A stretch of DNA of 64,000 nucleotides from Natrinema salaciae (lineage in GTDB: Archaea; Halobacteriota; Halobacteria; Halobacteriales; Natrialbaceae). Under the pieces are notes generated by a model that saw only the letters and a program-made list of their open reading frames with translations, was not told the DNA's origin and made no database searches. The stretch lies in contig NZ_FOFD01000005.1 in NCBI RefSeq assembly GCF_900110865.1, positions 1-64,000 on the forward strand. Reading direction: 5' to 3'. Of this stretch, positions 9,182 through 18,036 are shown in pieces; position 1 is the stretch's first letter; the number at the start of each line of letters is the position of its first letter. The position numbers were made by a program, and so were the translations under genes.

Positions 9182-10933
9182 ATGCGAGTCAGTATTTCCG
9201 ACGACGCGACCGAAGCACAGGCGCGAGCGATCGCCGAAGCCATGGCGTTGCAGTACCGTGACGACGTGACCGTCGTCACCGATGGCGGCGACGAACTCGG
9301 CAGCGCCTCCTACGACGGCAGCTCCGACACGACGCCGGGAACAGACCCGGACGACCTCGGGCCGACGGCCCGCGAGGAGGCACTGCGCGAGGAAATCGAC
9401 GACATCCTCGAGGGCGGCCCGGAGAAGTACAGGGAGCAACTCCCGGAGGAGGGGAAGCTATTCGTCCGCGACCGGCTCGACCTCTGGTTCGGTGACGACT
9501 TCCTCTTCGAGGACGGGAAATTCGCGGCGTTCGACGACTGGCACCCGAGCGGGTCGAACGTCGACGACGGGACCGACGACCGGCTCCCGGCCGACGGCCT
9601 GATCACGGGCGCCGCCGAGTTCGAGGGCCGTGACATTCACGTCATGGCCAACGACTACACGGTCAAGCGAGGCAGCATGGCCGCGAAAGGGGTCGAGAAG
9701 TTCCTGCGGATGCAACAGCGTGCCCTGAAGACGGGCAAGCCGGTGCTGTATCTGATGGACTCCTCGGGTGGCCGGATCGACCAGCAGACCGGGTTCTTCG
9801 CGAACCGCGAGGGCATCGGGAAGTACTACTACAATCACTCGATGCTTTCGGGACGCGTGCCACAGATCTGCGTGCTGTACGGCCCCTGTATCGCCGGGGC
9901 GGCCTACACGCCTATCTTCGCGGACTTTACCGTCATGGTCCGGGACGTGAGTGCGATGGCCATCGCCAGCCCGCGAATGGTCGAGATGGTCACCGGTGAG
10001 GAGATCGACCTCGAAGCGCTGGGCGGCCCGGACGTCCACGCACAGTACTCCGGAAGCGCGGACCTCGTCGCCGAAGACGAAGCGCACGCCCGGGAGCTCG
10101 TCGCGCAGCTCATCGGCTACCTGCCGAACAACAGCGACGAAACGCCGCCGCGAACCGACGGCCGGGCTCCCGCCAGTTCGCCGGCGGGCATCGACGCGAT
10201 CGTCCCGCAGGAGCCGAACAAGGGCTACGACATGTTCGACGTCATCGAGCGAGTCGTCGACGCCGGCTCGGTGCTCGAGTTGCGGCCGCAGTTCGGCCAG
10301 GAGATCATCACCGCCTTCGCCCGGATCGACGGCCGGCCGGTCGGGATCGTCGCCAACCAGCCCGCCCACCGCGCCGGTGCGATCTTCCCCGACGCAGCCG
10401 AGAAAGCGGCCCAGTTCATCTGGACCTGTGACGCGTACGACGTCCCGCTGCTGTACCTCTGTGACACGCCCGGTTTCATGGCCGGCTCACAGGTCGAGAA
10501 GGAGGGAATCCTCGAGCAGGGGAAGAAGATGATCTACGCCACCTCGTCCGCGACGGTTCCCAAACAGTCGGTCGTCGTCCGGAAAGCCTACGGGGCAGGT
10601 ATCTACGCGATGTCCGGTCCGGCCTACGACCCCGAGAGCGTCATCGGCCTCCCTTCGGGCGAGATCGCGATCATGGGGCCGGAGGCGGCGATCAACGCCG
10701 TCTACGCGCGCAAGCTCGCCGAAATCGACGACGAGGAGGAACGCGAGCGAACGGAACGGGAACTCCGGGAGGCGTACCGAGAGGACATCGACGTGCACCG
10801 AATGGCCAGCGAGGTCGTCGTCGACGAGATCGTTCCGCCGAGCTCGCTCCGCGAGGAGCTCACCGCCCGCTTTGCCTTCTACGAGACCGTCGAGAAGGAT
10901 CTCCCGGACAAGAAACACGGAACGATCCTCTGA
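9182..10933 (+). CDS. Acyl-CoA carboxylase carboxyltransferase chain with PccX-like N-terminal extension
   Basis: 583 residues, about 60 more than the usual 510-530. The carboxyltransferase core starts near residue 60 and shows both halves: YLMDSSGGRIDQQ and GPCIAGAAYTPIFADF in the N-lobe, then QFGQEIITAFARIDGRPVG, CDTPGFMAGSQVEKEGI and MSGPAYDPE in the C-lobe. Residues 1-32 (MRVSISDDATEAQARAIAEA and on) resemble the short 'acc operon protein'/PccX, normally encoded separately in haloarchaeal propionyl-CoA carboxylase loci (pattern I-x-D-D-A-x-E-x-x-x-A-I-A-x-A). It ends the operon-like run from 4444. The substrate could be propionyl-, methylcrotonyl- or geranyl-type CoA; the operon partners favour a branched or unsaturated acyl-CoA over acetyl-CoA. 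Confidence 0.9.
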   Translation: MRVSISDDATEAQARAIAEAMALQYRDDVTVVTDGGDELGSASYDGSSDTTPGTDPDDLGPTAREEALREEIDDILEGGPEKYREQLPEEGKLFVRDRLDLWFGDDFLFEDGKFAAFDDWHPSGSNVDDGTDDRLPADGLITGAAEFEGRDIHVMANDYTVKRGSMAAKGVEKFLRMQQRALKTGKPVLYLMDSSGGRIDQQTGFFANREGIGKYYYNHSMLSGRVPQICVLYGPCIAGAAYTPIFADFTVMVRDVSAMAIASPRMVEMVTGEEIDLEALGGPDVHAQYSGSADLVAEDEAHARELVAQLIGYLPNNSDETPPRTDGRAPASSPAGIDAIVPQEPNKGYDMFDVIERVVDAGSVLELRPQFGQEIITAFARIDGRPVGIVANQPAHRAGAIFPDAAEKAAQFIWTCDAYDVPLLYLCDTPGFMAGSQVEKEGILEQGKKMIYATSSATVPKQSVVVRKAYGAGIYAMSGPAYDPESVIGLPSGEIAIMGPEAAINAVYARKLAEIDDEEERERTERELREAYREDIDVHRMASEVVVDEIVPPSSLREELTARFAFYETVEKDLPDKKHGTIL

Positions 10934-11166
10934 GCCCCAGCGACGACGGGGTCGGACGACGAGGCGTTCGAGGGCGACGATGGCCGACGAGCACGAAGCC
11001 GGCGACGGCGAGCGCGGGATCGTCACCATGCACGTCGACGTGTTCAGGGTGACCGAGCCGGATGAACCGCTGGTCTGTGCGTTCGGCCGGACGGCGCTCT
11101 CGCCGAAACGGGAACACGAACCGTCGCGATGCCGGATGGCTGGGCCGAACCGGTTCGCTCCGGCCC

Positions 11167-11889
11167 CTACTCGGCGACGCCGACGATCCATCGCCACCGC
11201 TGTTCGACGGTCCCCTCGAGGCCGTCGAGCAGATCGCGCGCCTTCGCGACGCGTTCCTCGGCGTCGAGTGTCGGATAGAGGCGCGCCGCCATCGCCGGAA
11301 TGGTGTGGAACCGCCGGACGTCCGCGGCCGTCGTCGCGAACCGCCAGGTGCCCGCGGTGACGGCGAACGCGTCCTCGAGCGCCGCCTCGACCTCGTCGGC
11401 CCCCGCCGGCGACCGCGACTCCCGGTCGAGGGCGGCGAAGACGTCCGTTCCGTCGGCGTCGACCCAGCCGAGCGGCGCGACGGCACCGACGACTCCGCCC
11501 GACCGCAGGACCCGAGCGGCCTCCCGCACCGCGACCGCGGGATCGGGGGCGAGAAACAGCGACGCGGTGAACGCGACCCCGTCGAACGCGTCGGCGGTGA
11601 ACGGCAGGCGGTCGAAATCCGCCACGACGCGCGGCGCGGACTCGAGTTCGCGCAGCATCTCACGACTGATGTCCAGCGCGACCGTCCGTCGCGACCGTTC
11701 GTCGAACACGCGCGTGCTCACGCCCGTGCCGGCCCCGGCGTCGAGAACGGACGTGAAGTGACCGTCCGCTCGAACCGACATCTCGGCGGCCAGCAGCCGC
11801 GCGAGCGCCGTGAACCGGCCGGTTCGCCGTTCGTAGGCGTCGTAAGCGGAGACGCTGTCGTCGAAGTTAGTCCGGACGACGGCCTTCAT
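11167..11889 (-). CDS. Class I SAM-dependent methyltransferase
   Basis: 240 residues. Motif I is VLDAGAGTGVST, followed by VALDISREML (acidic residue binding the SAM ribose), VADFDRLPFTADAFDGV (motif II/III region) and REAARVLRSGGVVGAV, the pattern of UbiE/COQ5-like or malonyl-ACP-type methyltransferases of the type 11 fold. I chose the ATG at 11889 because the preceding 16 codons lack family similarity. The acceptor molecule is not inferable. It stands alone, convergent with the carboxylase operon; the 233-base gap between them holds nothing recognisable. Confidence 0.85.
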   Translation of the reverse strand: MKAVVRTNFDDSVSAYDAYERRTGRFTALARLLAAEMSVRADGHFTSVLDAGAGTGVSTRVFDERSRRTVALDISREMLRELESAPRVVADFDRLPFTADAFDGVAFTASLFLAPDPAVAVREAARVLRSGGVVGAVAPLGWVDADGTDVFAALDRESRSPAGADEVEAALEDAFAVTAGTWRFATTAADVRRFHTIPAMAARLYPTLDAEERVAKARDLLDGLEGTVEQRWRWIVGVAE

Positions 11890-12023
11890 ACGCCCCGAGA
11901 CGACCGGCGGCGGAATATGCGTTCCCATTCGACGCACCCGCCGGATCGACCTGTCGACGTATCGCTCGCTACCCGGCCGAACCCACGAGAGACCGGTCCC
12001 GCTGCTCGACGGCGGGCGGATAC

Positions 12024-12473
12024 CTACTCGTCCGGGTTTCGCCGCTCGATCATTCCCGTAACCGTGTAGGAGAGGACGACGTCGCCGTCCTGGTTCAGCA
12101 CTTCCACGGCGTTGTCCACGTACCCGCGACGCGGATCACTCTCGGAGCGGTGTTTGTCCAGCACCTCGGTTCGAAGCGACAACGTGTCGCCCGGCGTGAC
12201 CGGTTGCTGCCACCGGAGTTCGTCCGCGCCGCGACCGCCCATGCCCGCCTGCTCGAGGAGGTGGTTGTCGACGAGCATCCGCATGGATATCGCGGCGGTG
12301 TGCCACCCCGACGCGACTAACTCGCCGAACGCCGACTCGTTCGCCGCGTCCTCGTCCGTGTGGAACGGCTGCGGATCGTACTGTTCGGCGAATTCGAGTA
12401 TCTCCTCCTCGGTGACGTGATAGTCACCGAACTCCTCGACCGTCCCGACCTCGATGTCTTCGAAGTAGCGCAT
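12024..12473 (-). CDS. MaoC family dehydratase/hydratase
   Basis: 149 residues, the normal length for a single hot-dog R-hydratase. MRYFEDIEVGTVEEFGDYHV is a typical start and the hydratase signature is FAEQYDPQPFHTDEDAA, with Asp and His as catalytic residues, followed by GELVASGWHTAAISMRM. The enzyme would hydrate enoyl-CoA to R-3-hydroxyacyl-CoA. The start at 12473 is chosen from the family start; the upstream frame is arginine-rich and unnatural. It sits near an acyl-CoA synthetase/dehydrogenase/carboxylase operon, so a role in the same pathway is plausible, although it is transcribed separately. Confidence 0.9.
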   Translation of the reverse strand: MRYFEDIEVGTVEEFGDYHVTEEEILEFAEQYDPQPFHTDEDAANESAFGELVASGWHTAAISMRMLVDNHLLEQAGMGGRGADELRWQQPVTPGDTLSLRTEVLDKHRSESDPRRGYVDNAVEVLNQDGDVVLSYTVTGMIERRNPDE

Positions 12474-13200
12474 CGGTAGTGAGGACGCAGAAGACGGAAA
12501 AAAGACTAGCGGACGACGTGTGATGCGCTCCGAGTGACCGTGCCCGCGCCAGCGAAGGCGCTCGAGTCGCCGTCCGAGCGCGAACGAAGCGACGCGTCTC
12601 GATCGGCCACGAGGACGCGCCGGCGGACGCACAGCGAGCCATCGACGAGTTCGTTCTCGACTCGCCGTCCGCCGACGAGTGACTCGAGCGGTGTCGACCC
12701 CCGGCCGCCTCGAGGCGCCGCTCGCTCGTCGGTACCTCCATCGGCCGCAGTCGTTTCGACGCCAGAGACACGGACGACCGTCATCTCCTCAGTCTTCGTC
12801 GTCCGGAGAGCCGAAGATCCCTCGCTCGGCCAACTCGTCGAGCACCCCCTCGGAATACCCGCGCTCGCGGAACACCAGTGGTATCGTTCCAGGGATGCGA
12901 CTACCGATACCGCTCGTCGGCGTATCGACGACACCTGGGAAACGTGGACCGCCTCGAGATCGCGCGGCTCGGGAGCGGTTCCGCTCGTCGTTTCGGTGGA
13001 CGAGTCTTCCGGCGACCCGGAGACGCCCACCCTGCGCTGCCGATCGCGCTCGACAGCCTCTGCGAGCGATATCTGGACGGGGCGAACGGTGATAACGGTG
13101 GTGGATGCGCCCACTGACGAACTGCCCGTACGTAGCCGTGACGGAAACCAGTTCGTCCGCTCCTGTCGGCGGTCAGTAGCCAGTCGATCAGCCGCACGTA
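12474..13200. other. About 0.7 kb with decayed coding fragments on both strands
   Basis: No intact gene. On the minus strand, ending at the TGA at 12789-12791, a short natural-looking stretch can be read (GGPRFPGVVDTPTSGIGSRI, then PGTIPLVFRERGYSEGVLDE, LAERGIFGSPDDED). It resembles the tail of a CoA-transferase (CaiB-like) or similar acyl-CoA enzyme; upstream its frame turns into Arg-rich sequence. On the plus strand, ending at the TGA at 12680-12682, RVSIGHEDAPADAQRAIDEF then VLDSPSADE also looks like a real C-terminal tail with nothing sensible upstream. I read the region as gene remnants. Family assignment is weak. Confidence 0.35.
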
Positions 13201-13232
13201 AAACTTATGTCGTGATGTAACTAATTTGAACT

Positions 13233-13799
13233 ATGAACGCCTCCACGCTGCGTGCCATCTACAACTATGGCGCGGTCCTCTCGGTCATCGCAACCGCCGT
13301 TGCCGCGGTCGCGTTCGTCGTGAACGGACAAAACAGCTTCCTCGGGCTACTCTTCGGGTTTTTTGGCCCGTTCTGCGGGTTCTTCTTCATCGGAGCGGTC
13401 CTCTCCCACACGGCCAGGTATCACGACTTGGGAGAAGAATGCTTACGCGGAATCGTGTGGCACTTCGGAAGCCTCGTCGGCTGGGGAGTTATCGCCACCG
13501 CCTCGAATGCGCTATCGATAACGCCGTTTACCGTGTTCGGACTCCCGGTACTCACAGCCCTCGGGATCGTTCTCCTGTTTGTCGGTATCCGGCGGGAGAC
13601 GGGGCTCGATCTGAAAGCGAAGACCGAAAGCGGTCAACTGCTACTATCGATACTCGGAACGATCGTCGGCGGGTTTCTCGTCCTCTCTTTTGTCCTCGTC
13701 GAGGGGCGTTCGCCGCTGCTCGTCCCCGTCTACCTCCTTGCGACGGTCGTCGGATTCGGGCTCTGGCAGCGACACTTGCGACCGCAGCGAGTCGCCTGA
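13233..13799 (+). CDS. Hypothetical membrane protein, five to six TM segments
   Basis: 188 residues, very hydrophobic. Probable membrane segments lie at about 12-32, 37-58, 78-95, 100-118, 137-157 and 160-177, with few charged residues between them. FGFFGPFCGFFFIGAVL is unusually rich in Phe and Gly. I recognise no family. A TATA-like AAACTTAT at about 13200-13207 lies 25-30 bases before the ATG, which supports this start as leaderless. It is convergent with the RND exporter gene; a functional link is not shown. Confidence 0.75.
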   Translation: MNASTLRAIYNYGAVLSVIATAVAAVAFVVNGQNSFLGLLFGFFGPFCGFFFIGAVLSHTARYHDLGEECLRGIVWHFGSLVGWGVIATASNALSITPFTVFGLPVLTALGIVLLFVGIRRETGLDLKAKTESGQLLLSILGTIVGGFLVLSFVLVEGRSPLLVPVYLLATVVGFGLWQRHLRPQRVA

Positions 13800-13864
13800 G
13801 ACGGAGCCCGGCCGCTCGAGACAGCCGTCGTGACGGAACGAAAAACGCGGCGTTCGTGAAATCG

Positions 13865-16800
13865 CTACGTGCCGTCCTGGTCGTTCGACGCCGCTGTGAC
13901 TTGCCCGCCGTCGCTGGCCGTCGCGACGGCCGAACTGTCGCTCGGTGCGTCGAAGGAGACGTCCGGACCGAGATACTTCGTCCAGACGACGAGCAGGCTC
14001 GGGAGGACGAGCACGCTCGCGAGGAACGCGTAGATGATCGTCATCCCGGTGATGATCCCGAACTGCTGGAGCGGCGGGAGGATGGCGACGACGAGGACGC
14101 CGAAGCCGCCGACGGTCGTCGCAGCGCTGCCCAGTAGTGCGCCGCCAGTGCCGGTGACCGTCCGCGACATCGCTTCCCAGACCGACCCCGTCCGTTCCAG
14201 TTCCAGACTGTACCGTTCGCTCATGTGGATGCTGTAGGCGACGCCGAGCCCGACGGTGAGGCTCGTGATCATCCCCGTCATGACGTTGAAGGGGATCTCG
14301 AGCAGGGCCATCGTCCCGAGAATCCACGAGACGCTGAACACGACAGGGAGCAGCGTCACCGCGCCGAGCGTCGCGCTCCCCTTCGTGAGCCGATAGGCGA
14401 CCATCAGGAACACGAAGACGGCCACGAGCGTTATCAGCAGGCTCTCGATGACCGTGTCCATCAGTTGCTCCTGGACGATGTCGAACAGGATCGTCTGTCC
14501 GGTCGCGGTGGCCTCGAGCCCGTTCCCGTCGAGCCCGTCCGCGATAGCTTGCATCTCGGTCGTGACATCGCTCATCGCCGCGGCCCCGCTCGTCGAGACG
14601 ACCATCCGAACGGCCTCGTAGTCGCCGTCTTGGGTCCGGTGGATGACGCCGGCCGCCTCGTCGGGGGCGACGGCGAACAGCTCGTCGTACACCTGCTCGA
14701 CGTTCCGGTCGGGCACCCCGTCGCCGTCGGTGTCCGCCGCGGTGAGCGTCGCGTTGAACGACTCGTTCTCCGCGGCGACCCGTTGCATCGTCCGGAGCGG
14801 ACTCTGAACGTCGGCCTCGTCGCTCGAGAGGGGGACCGCGACGTCGCTGTCGGCGGCCTCGCGCTCGGCCTCGGAGAGCCGCCGTACCGTCTCGGGATCG
14901 GTTACGGTACCCTCGACGAGGATCTGCGCCTGGGAATCCTCACGGACGAAGTTCCGATTGACGAACGCGAGGTTCTCCTTCATCGAGTAGTCGCTGGGCT
15001 CGAGCGGGCCGGGAAGGGTGCTCGTCCACTCCGGGGGATCCTCCGCGATGAAATCCTCCTGATCGAAGCTGGTGTCTACCTGCGTCGCCCCGTACGCGCC
15101 GCCCGCGCTCACGAGGGCTGCGACGAGGATGACGACGATCGGAACCCGTCGCGCCGCCGTCGACCCGGTGGACAACAGCTGGCTGAACCGGCCACCGCCC
15201 GTTCCGAACGCCCGCTTGCGCCGATCGAAGCCGCGATTCTCGAGGCGTTCGTCCAGTTCGACCTTGAGAGCCGGAACCAGCGTTCCGAACACGAGCAGGG
15301 CTGCCGTGATGCCGACCGCGCTGACGATACCGAAGTCCTGAATCGGCGGCACCGGACTCGTGAGGTTCGAGAGGAATCCGATAGCCGTCGTCGCAGTCAC
15401 CAACACGAGGGCGATGCCGACGCCGGCCAGCGCCACCCGCATCGAGCCACGAGCGTCGTCATCGCCGTACGCACCACCGTGCTGGCGCTGCTCGCGGTGG
15501 CGCATGAAGATGTGGATCGCGTAGTCGATCGACAGCCCGATCAGGAGGACCGGGACCGCGATGAACATCTGGTTGAAGTCGATACCCGCCCAGCCCATGA
15601 AGCCGAACGTCCAGACGAGGACGGCGACGATACCGAACAGGCCGAGGAGGATGTCCAGCAGATCGCGGTACGCGACCAACAGGGCGACGACGACGAACAG
15701 CAGCGCGAGCGGACCGACGATCGCGAGGCTATCGCCCATCGAGTTCTCGATCTCCTGGCTCATGACTCCGCCGCCGAAGACGATGACCGACGATCCGTCT
15801 CCCGCGACGTCCTCGTTCGCGATGGACTGCATGGCCAGTTGCGCATCGACGACCGCGTCGGATGCCGTTCCGCCTCGACCGCCGCCACCCTCGCTCTGGT
15901 GTGTGACCATCAGCATCGTCGCGTTCGAACTCGTCGAACCCGCCTCGTAGTTCGTCGGCATGAACGCCAGCCCACTCAGCTGCCCGGCCGACTCCTCACC
16001 CAGGACGGTATCGAGCGCGCGTTCGTACTCGGTGGCGTTCATCGACTCGACCGCGTCGATCTGTTCCTGCAGCGTGGGCGACGTGGCGTTCTCCAGCGCC
16101 GCCTGCTGTTCCGCCAGCTGGCCGCCGAGTTCCTCGAGCCGATCGGCCTGTGACTCGAGGTCCTCGCTGCGCCGTTCGAGGTCCTGGTACTCGTCGGCGA
16201 GGACACCCTGCGTGCCGAGCCGGGAGGCCGCCGCGATCTGTGACTCGTTCTCGGCGTTTCTGCGGAGCTGCGCCGACTCGTTGAACGTCGCGTACTGCGT
16301 GTCGTCGAGTTCGACCGACGAGTTCGCGGCTACCGCATCGAACTGCGCCCGCGGCGATGCCGACGGCTCCTCGTGAAGCGTGTCGAGAGCCGCACGCAGC
16401 TCCCGTTGAGTCGCGTTCAGTTCCGCACGTCGTTCCTCCAACGCGCCACGTTCCTCCCGAACGGTCGCGTTCACCGCCTCGAACTCCGCAGCCGTCGCCG
16501 CTAACTCGCGCTGTTGCTCGCCGGTAATCGACGCGATCGCGAGGAGATTCGCGACGCCGATCGTCGGCCGGTCGTCGACGAGCGTCCGGTCGATCGTCTC
16601 GTTCTCCCGGAACGACTGTTGGAGCCGAAGAGTCTCGAGTTGCGAGTCCCGTGTGAGGACGTTGTCGCCCCGCACGATCACCTGAGCTACGGTCGTGTTG
16701 TTCGGGCCGGTCGAGAAGTTCGCTTCGACGTACTCCAGTTTCTCGGATTCCGTGGTATCGCTCTGGAACTGCCCGAGGTCCGACGACTGCTCGATCGTCC

Positions 16801-16900
16801 CGGCACCGGCACCCGCAACGACCGTGAGTACGAGCATGACAGCGATCACGGGTCGACTGTACGCCATAATCGTCTCGGCGAATCGATCGACCCAGCTCAT
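13865..16900 (-). CDS. RND superfamily (MMPL/HAE3-type) exporter
   Basis: 1011 residues. The layout is a tandem RND duplication: an N-terminal TM at about 15-35, a large extracellular domain (about 40-340) with a coiled-coil-like Glu/Ala/Arg-rich region (about 110-290), then a five-helix block ending in HIFMRHREQ, a second TM and loop (about 600-790) and a second five-helix block with ITSLTVGLGVAYSIHMSERY. The sterol-sensing-like VPVLLIGLSIDYAIHIFMRH contains the Asp typical of the proton relay. It would export lipids, hydrophobic compounds or drugs using the ion gradient. A perfect palindrome 283 bases upstream (17183-17200), related to two others near the TetR gene, suggests control by that repressor. 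Confidence 0.9.
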   Translation of the reverse strand: MSWVDRFAETIMAYSRPVIAVMLVLTVVAGAGAGTIEQSSDLGQFQSDTTESEKLEYVEANFSTGPNNTTVAQVIVRGDNVLTRDSQLETLRLQQSFRENETIDRTLVDDRPTIGVANLLAIASITGEQQRELAATAAEFEAVNATVREERGALEERRAELNATQRELRAALDTLHEEPSASPRAQFDAVAANSSVELDDTQYATFNESAQLRRNAENESQIAAASRLGTQGVLADEYQDLERRSEDLESQADRLEELGGQLAEQQAALENATSPTLQEQIDAVESMNATEYERALDTVLGEESAGQLSGLAFMPTNYEAGSTSSNATMLMVTHQSEGGGGRGGTASDAVVDAQLAMQSIANEDVAGDGSSVIVFGGGVMSQEIENSMGDSLAIVGPLALLFVVVALLVAYRDLLDILLGLFGIVAVLVWTFGFMGWAGIDFNQMFIAVPVLLIGLSIDYAIHIFMRHREQRQHGGAYGDDDARGSMRVALAGVGIALVLVTATTAIGFLSNLTSPVPPIQDFGIVSAVGITAALLVFGTLVPALKVELDERLENRGFDRRKRAFGTGGGRFSQLLSTGSTAARRVPIVVILVAALVSAGGAYGATQVDTSFDQEDFIAEDPPEWTSTLPGPLEPSDYSMKENLAFVNRNFVREDSQAQILVEGTVTDPETVRRLSEAEREAADSDVAVPLSSDEADVQSPLRTMQRVAAENESFNATLTAADTDGDGVPDRNVEQVYDELFAVAPDEAAGVIHRTQDGDYEAVRMVVSTSGAAAMSDVTTEMQAIADGLDGNGLEATATGQTILFDIVQEQLMDTVIESLLITLVAVFVFLMVAYRLTKGSATLGAVTLLPVVFSVSWILGTMALLEIPFNVMTGMITSLTVGLGVAYSIHMSERYSLELERTGSVWEAMSRTVTGTGGALLGSAATTVGGFGVLVVAILPPLQQFGIITGMTIIYAFLASVLVLPSLLVVWTKYLGPDVSFDAPSDSSAVATASDGGQVTAASNDQDGT

Positions 16901-17182
16901 GCGTCGAACCGGCCTCCACGAGCACCGTCCGCGTCCGTTTCACTCGAGCGGGGCGGAAGACCGGCATCGAACCGACAGGGCGATACAGCGATCGACAGTC
17001 GTGGATTCGCCGCCGGACTCATCGCCACCCACTCCGTCGAGACGCTCGTTCGTCTCGAGCGTTCCGGTGAGCGATTCGCGGCCGTCTCGATCCTGTGCGC
17101 TGCGATAGACGAGCGGACCCGACGGATTCGTCCGGAGGGAATCCCGTTTCGGCAGTTCGTTTCAGTTCGGCAACCATCACTG

Positions 17183-17200
17183 ACTGACTAATTAGTCAGT
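17183..17200. promoter_or_regulatory. Perfect 18-bp palindrome, candidate TetR operator 1
   Basis: ACTGACTAATTAGTCAGT equals its own reverse complement. It shares the half-site pattern ACT(A/G)A-N4-TTAGT with 17529-17542 and 18784-18797, all within 1.6 kb around one TetR gene. It lies in the divergent region upstream of the RND exporter. Confidence 0.65.
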
Positions 17201-17528
17201 ACACATCAACCTTTTCACTGCAGCCCGCAGTAGCGTGGCTACGCGTCGAAACGAGGGACAGAACGCGTCGATACGGGCTGATCGTTCAGTCAATTCTGTA
17301 CCGGGAACACGAATACGGTACGGGAAATTGAACCGCTACAGGCCCGAATCGGGCGCGGATCACCGCCGAGAGGACCGATAACGTCGACCAGAGGTCCACC
17401 GTGGACGACCCCGAAGAGACCCCCGACTTCACGCGGCACTCGTCGAGCTTCGAGCACAGGCGGCTCACGACGGAGATTTCCGGGAGTATCTCACCCTGTT
17501 CGATTCGACGAAGCGAAGACTTATGCCT

Positions 17529-17542
17529 ACTAATCAGTTAGT
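17529..17542. promoter_or_regulatory. Candidate TetR operator 2
   Basis: ACTAATCAGTTAGT, an inverted repeat ACTAA/TTAGT with a 4-bp spacer. It differs at a single base from the site at 18784-18797. It occupies the space between a TATA-like ACTTATG (17519-17525) and the ATG at 17549, where a bound repressor would block a leaderless transcript. Confidence 0.65.
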
Positions 17543-17548
17543 TAGAAT

Positions 17549-17986
17549 ATGGCCCAGTCGAACTCCCGGAAGCGACCGTGGCTCGCAGCGCTGCTGGCAG
17601 TCCTCGTCACCGGCCTCGGACACCTGTATCTCCGCCGATGGCGTCGCGCGCTCGGGTGGCTCGCGAGTTCGTTTCTCGTCACCGTCCTGTTCGTCGATCC
17701 GGCGGCGGTCGACGAACTTTCGACTGGAGCCCCGAGCCTCGAGACGCTACTCACGGCCGCGCCGATGCTCGTCGTCGCGGGACTCAGTACCCTCGACGCG
17801 TACGTGCTCGCTCGCGCCCGCCACTCGAGCGCGAGCGCAACCGCCCTCCCGTCCGACGCGGCCGACGACGCGTTCGCCTGTCCCCACTGCGGCAAGGCCC
17901 TCGATCCCGAACTCGAGTTCTGTCACTGGTGCACACGCTCCGTCGCGGACGCCGAACCGAACCGCGAGTCGACGAACAACGAGTGA
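17549..17986 (+). CDS. Zinc-ribbon membrane protein
   Basis: 145 residues. A basic start (QSNSRKRPW) precedes one or two TM helices (about 11-30 and 35-52), a third hydrophobic segment lies at about 68-88, and the cytosolic C-terminus carries a treble-clef style zinc ribbon CPHCGKALDPELEFCHWC (about 112-129) with four cysteines. The N-terminal WLAALLAVLVTGLGHLYLRRWRRALGW resembles the TM2/DUF-type small membrane domain in haloarchaeal proteins. The function is unknown. An operator candidate overlaps its promoter, placing it with the RND exporter and the TetR gene in one proposed regulon, so a role in envelope stress or export is a reasonable guess. Confidence 0.8.
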   Translation: MAQSNSRKRPWLAALLAVLVTGLGHLYLRRWRRALGWLASSFLVTVLFVDPAAVDELSTGAPSLETLLTAAPMLVVAGLSTLDAYVLARARHSSASATALPSDAADDAFACPHCGKALDPELEFCHWCTRSVADAEPNRESTNNE

Positions 17987-18036
17987 CGACTGCCGACTGA
18001 CGCCGTCCGCTCGCGTATCGGCGCTGCGGCTCCACG

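Larger units (their letters stand above)
16901..17548. other. Divergent intergenic region between RND exporter and zinc-ribbon membrane gene
   Basis: About 650 bases with no convincing gene. It contains two of the three TetR-type operator candidates (17183-17200 and 17529-17542). Reading leftward from the first palindrome there is a short ORF (ATG at 17175-17177, 52 codons, Arg-rich), which may be leader sequence of the exporter transcript rather than a gene. The rest holds nothing I can identify. Confidence 0.4.

Noticed and set aside
11300-11761. Plus-strand open frame of about 150 codons
   Set aside because: Antisense to the methyltransferase gene, with Ser/Arg/Ala composition typical of GC-rich shadow frames.
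14225-16153. Plus-strand frame of 642 codons opposite the RND exporter
   Set aside because: Extremely Arg/Asp/Glu-rich, no motifs; it is the complement of the exporter gene, whose helices and repeats are clear.
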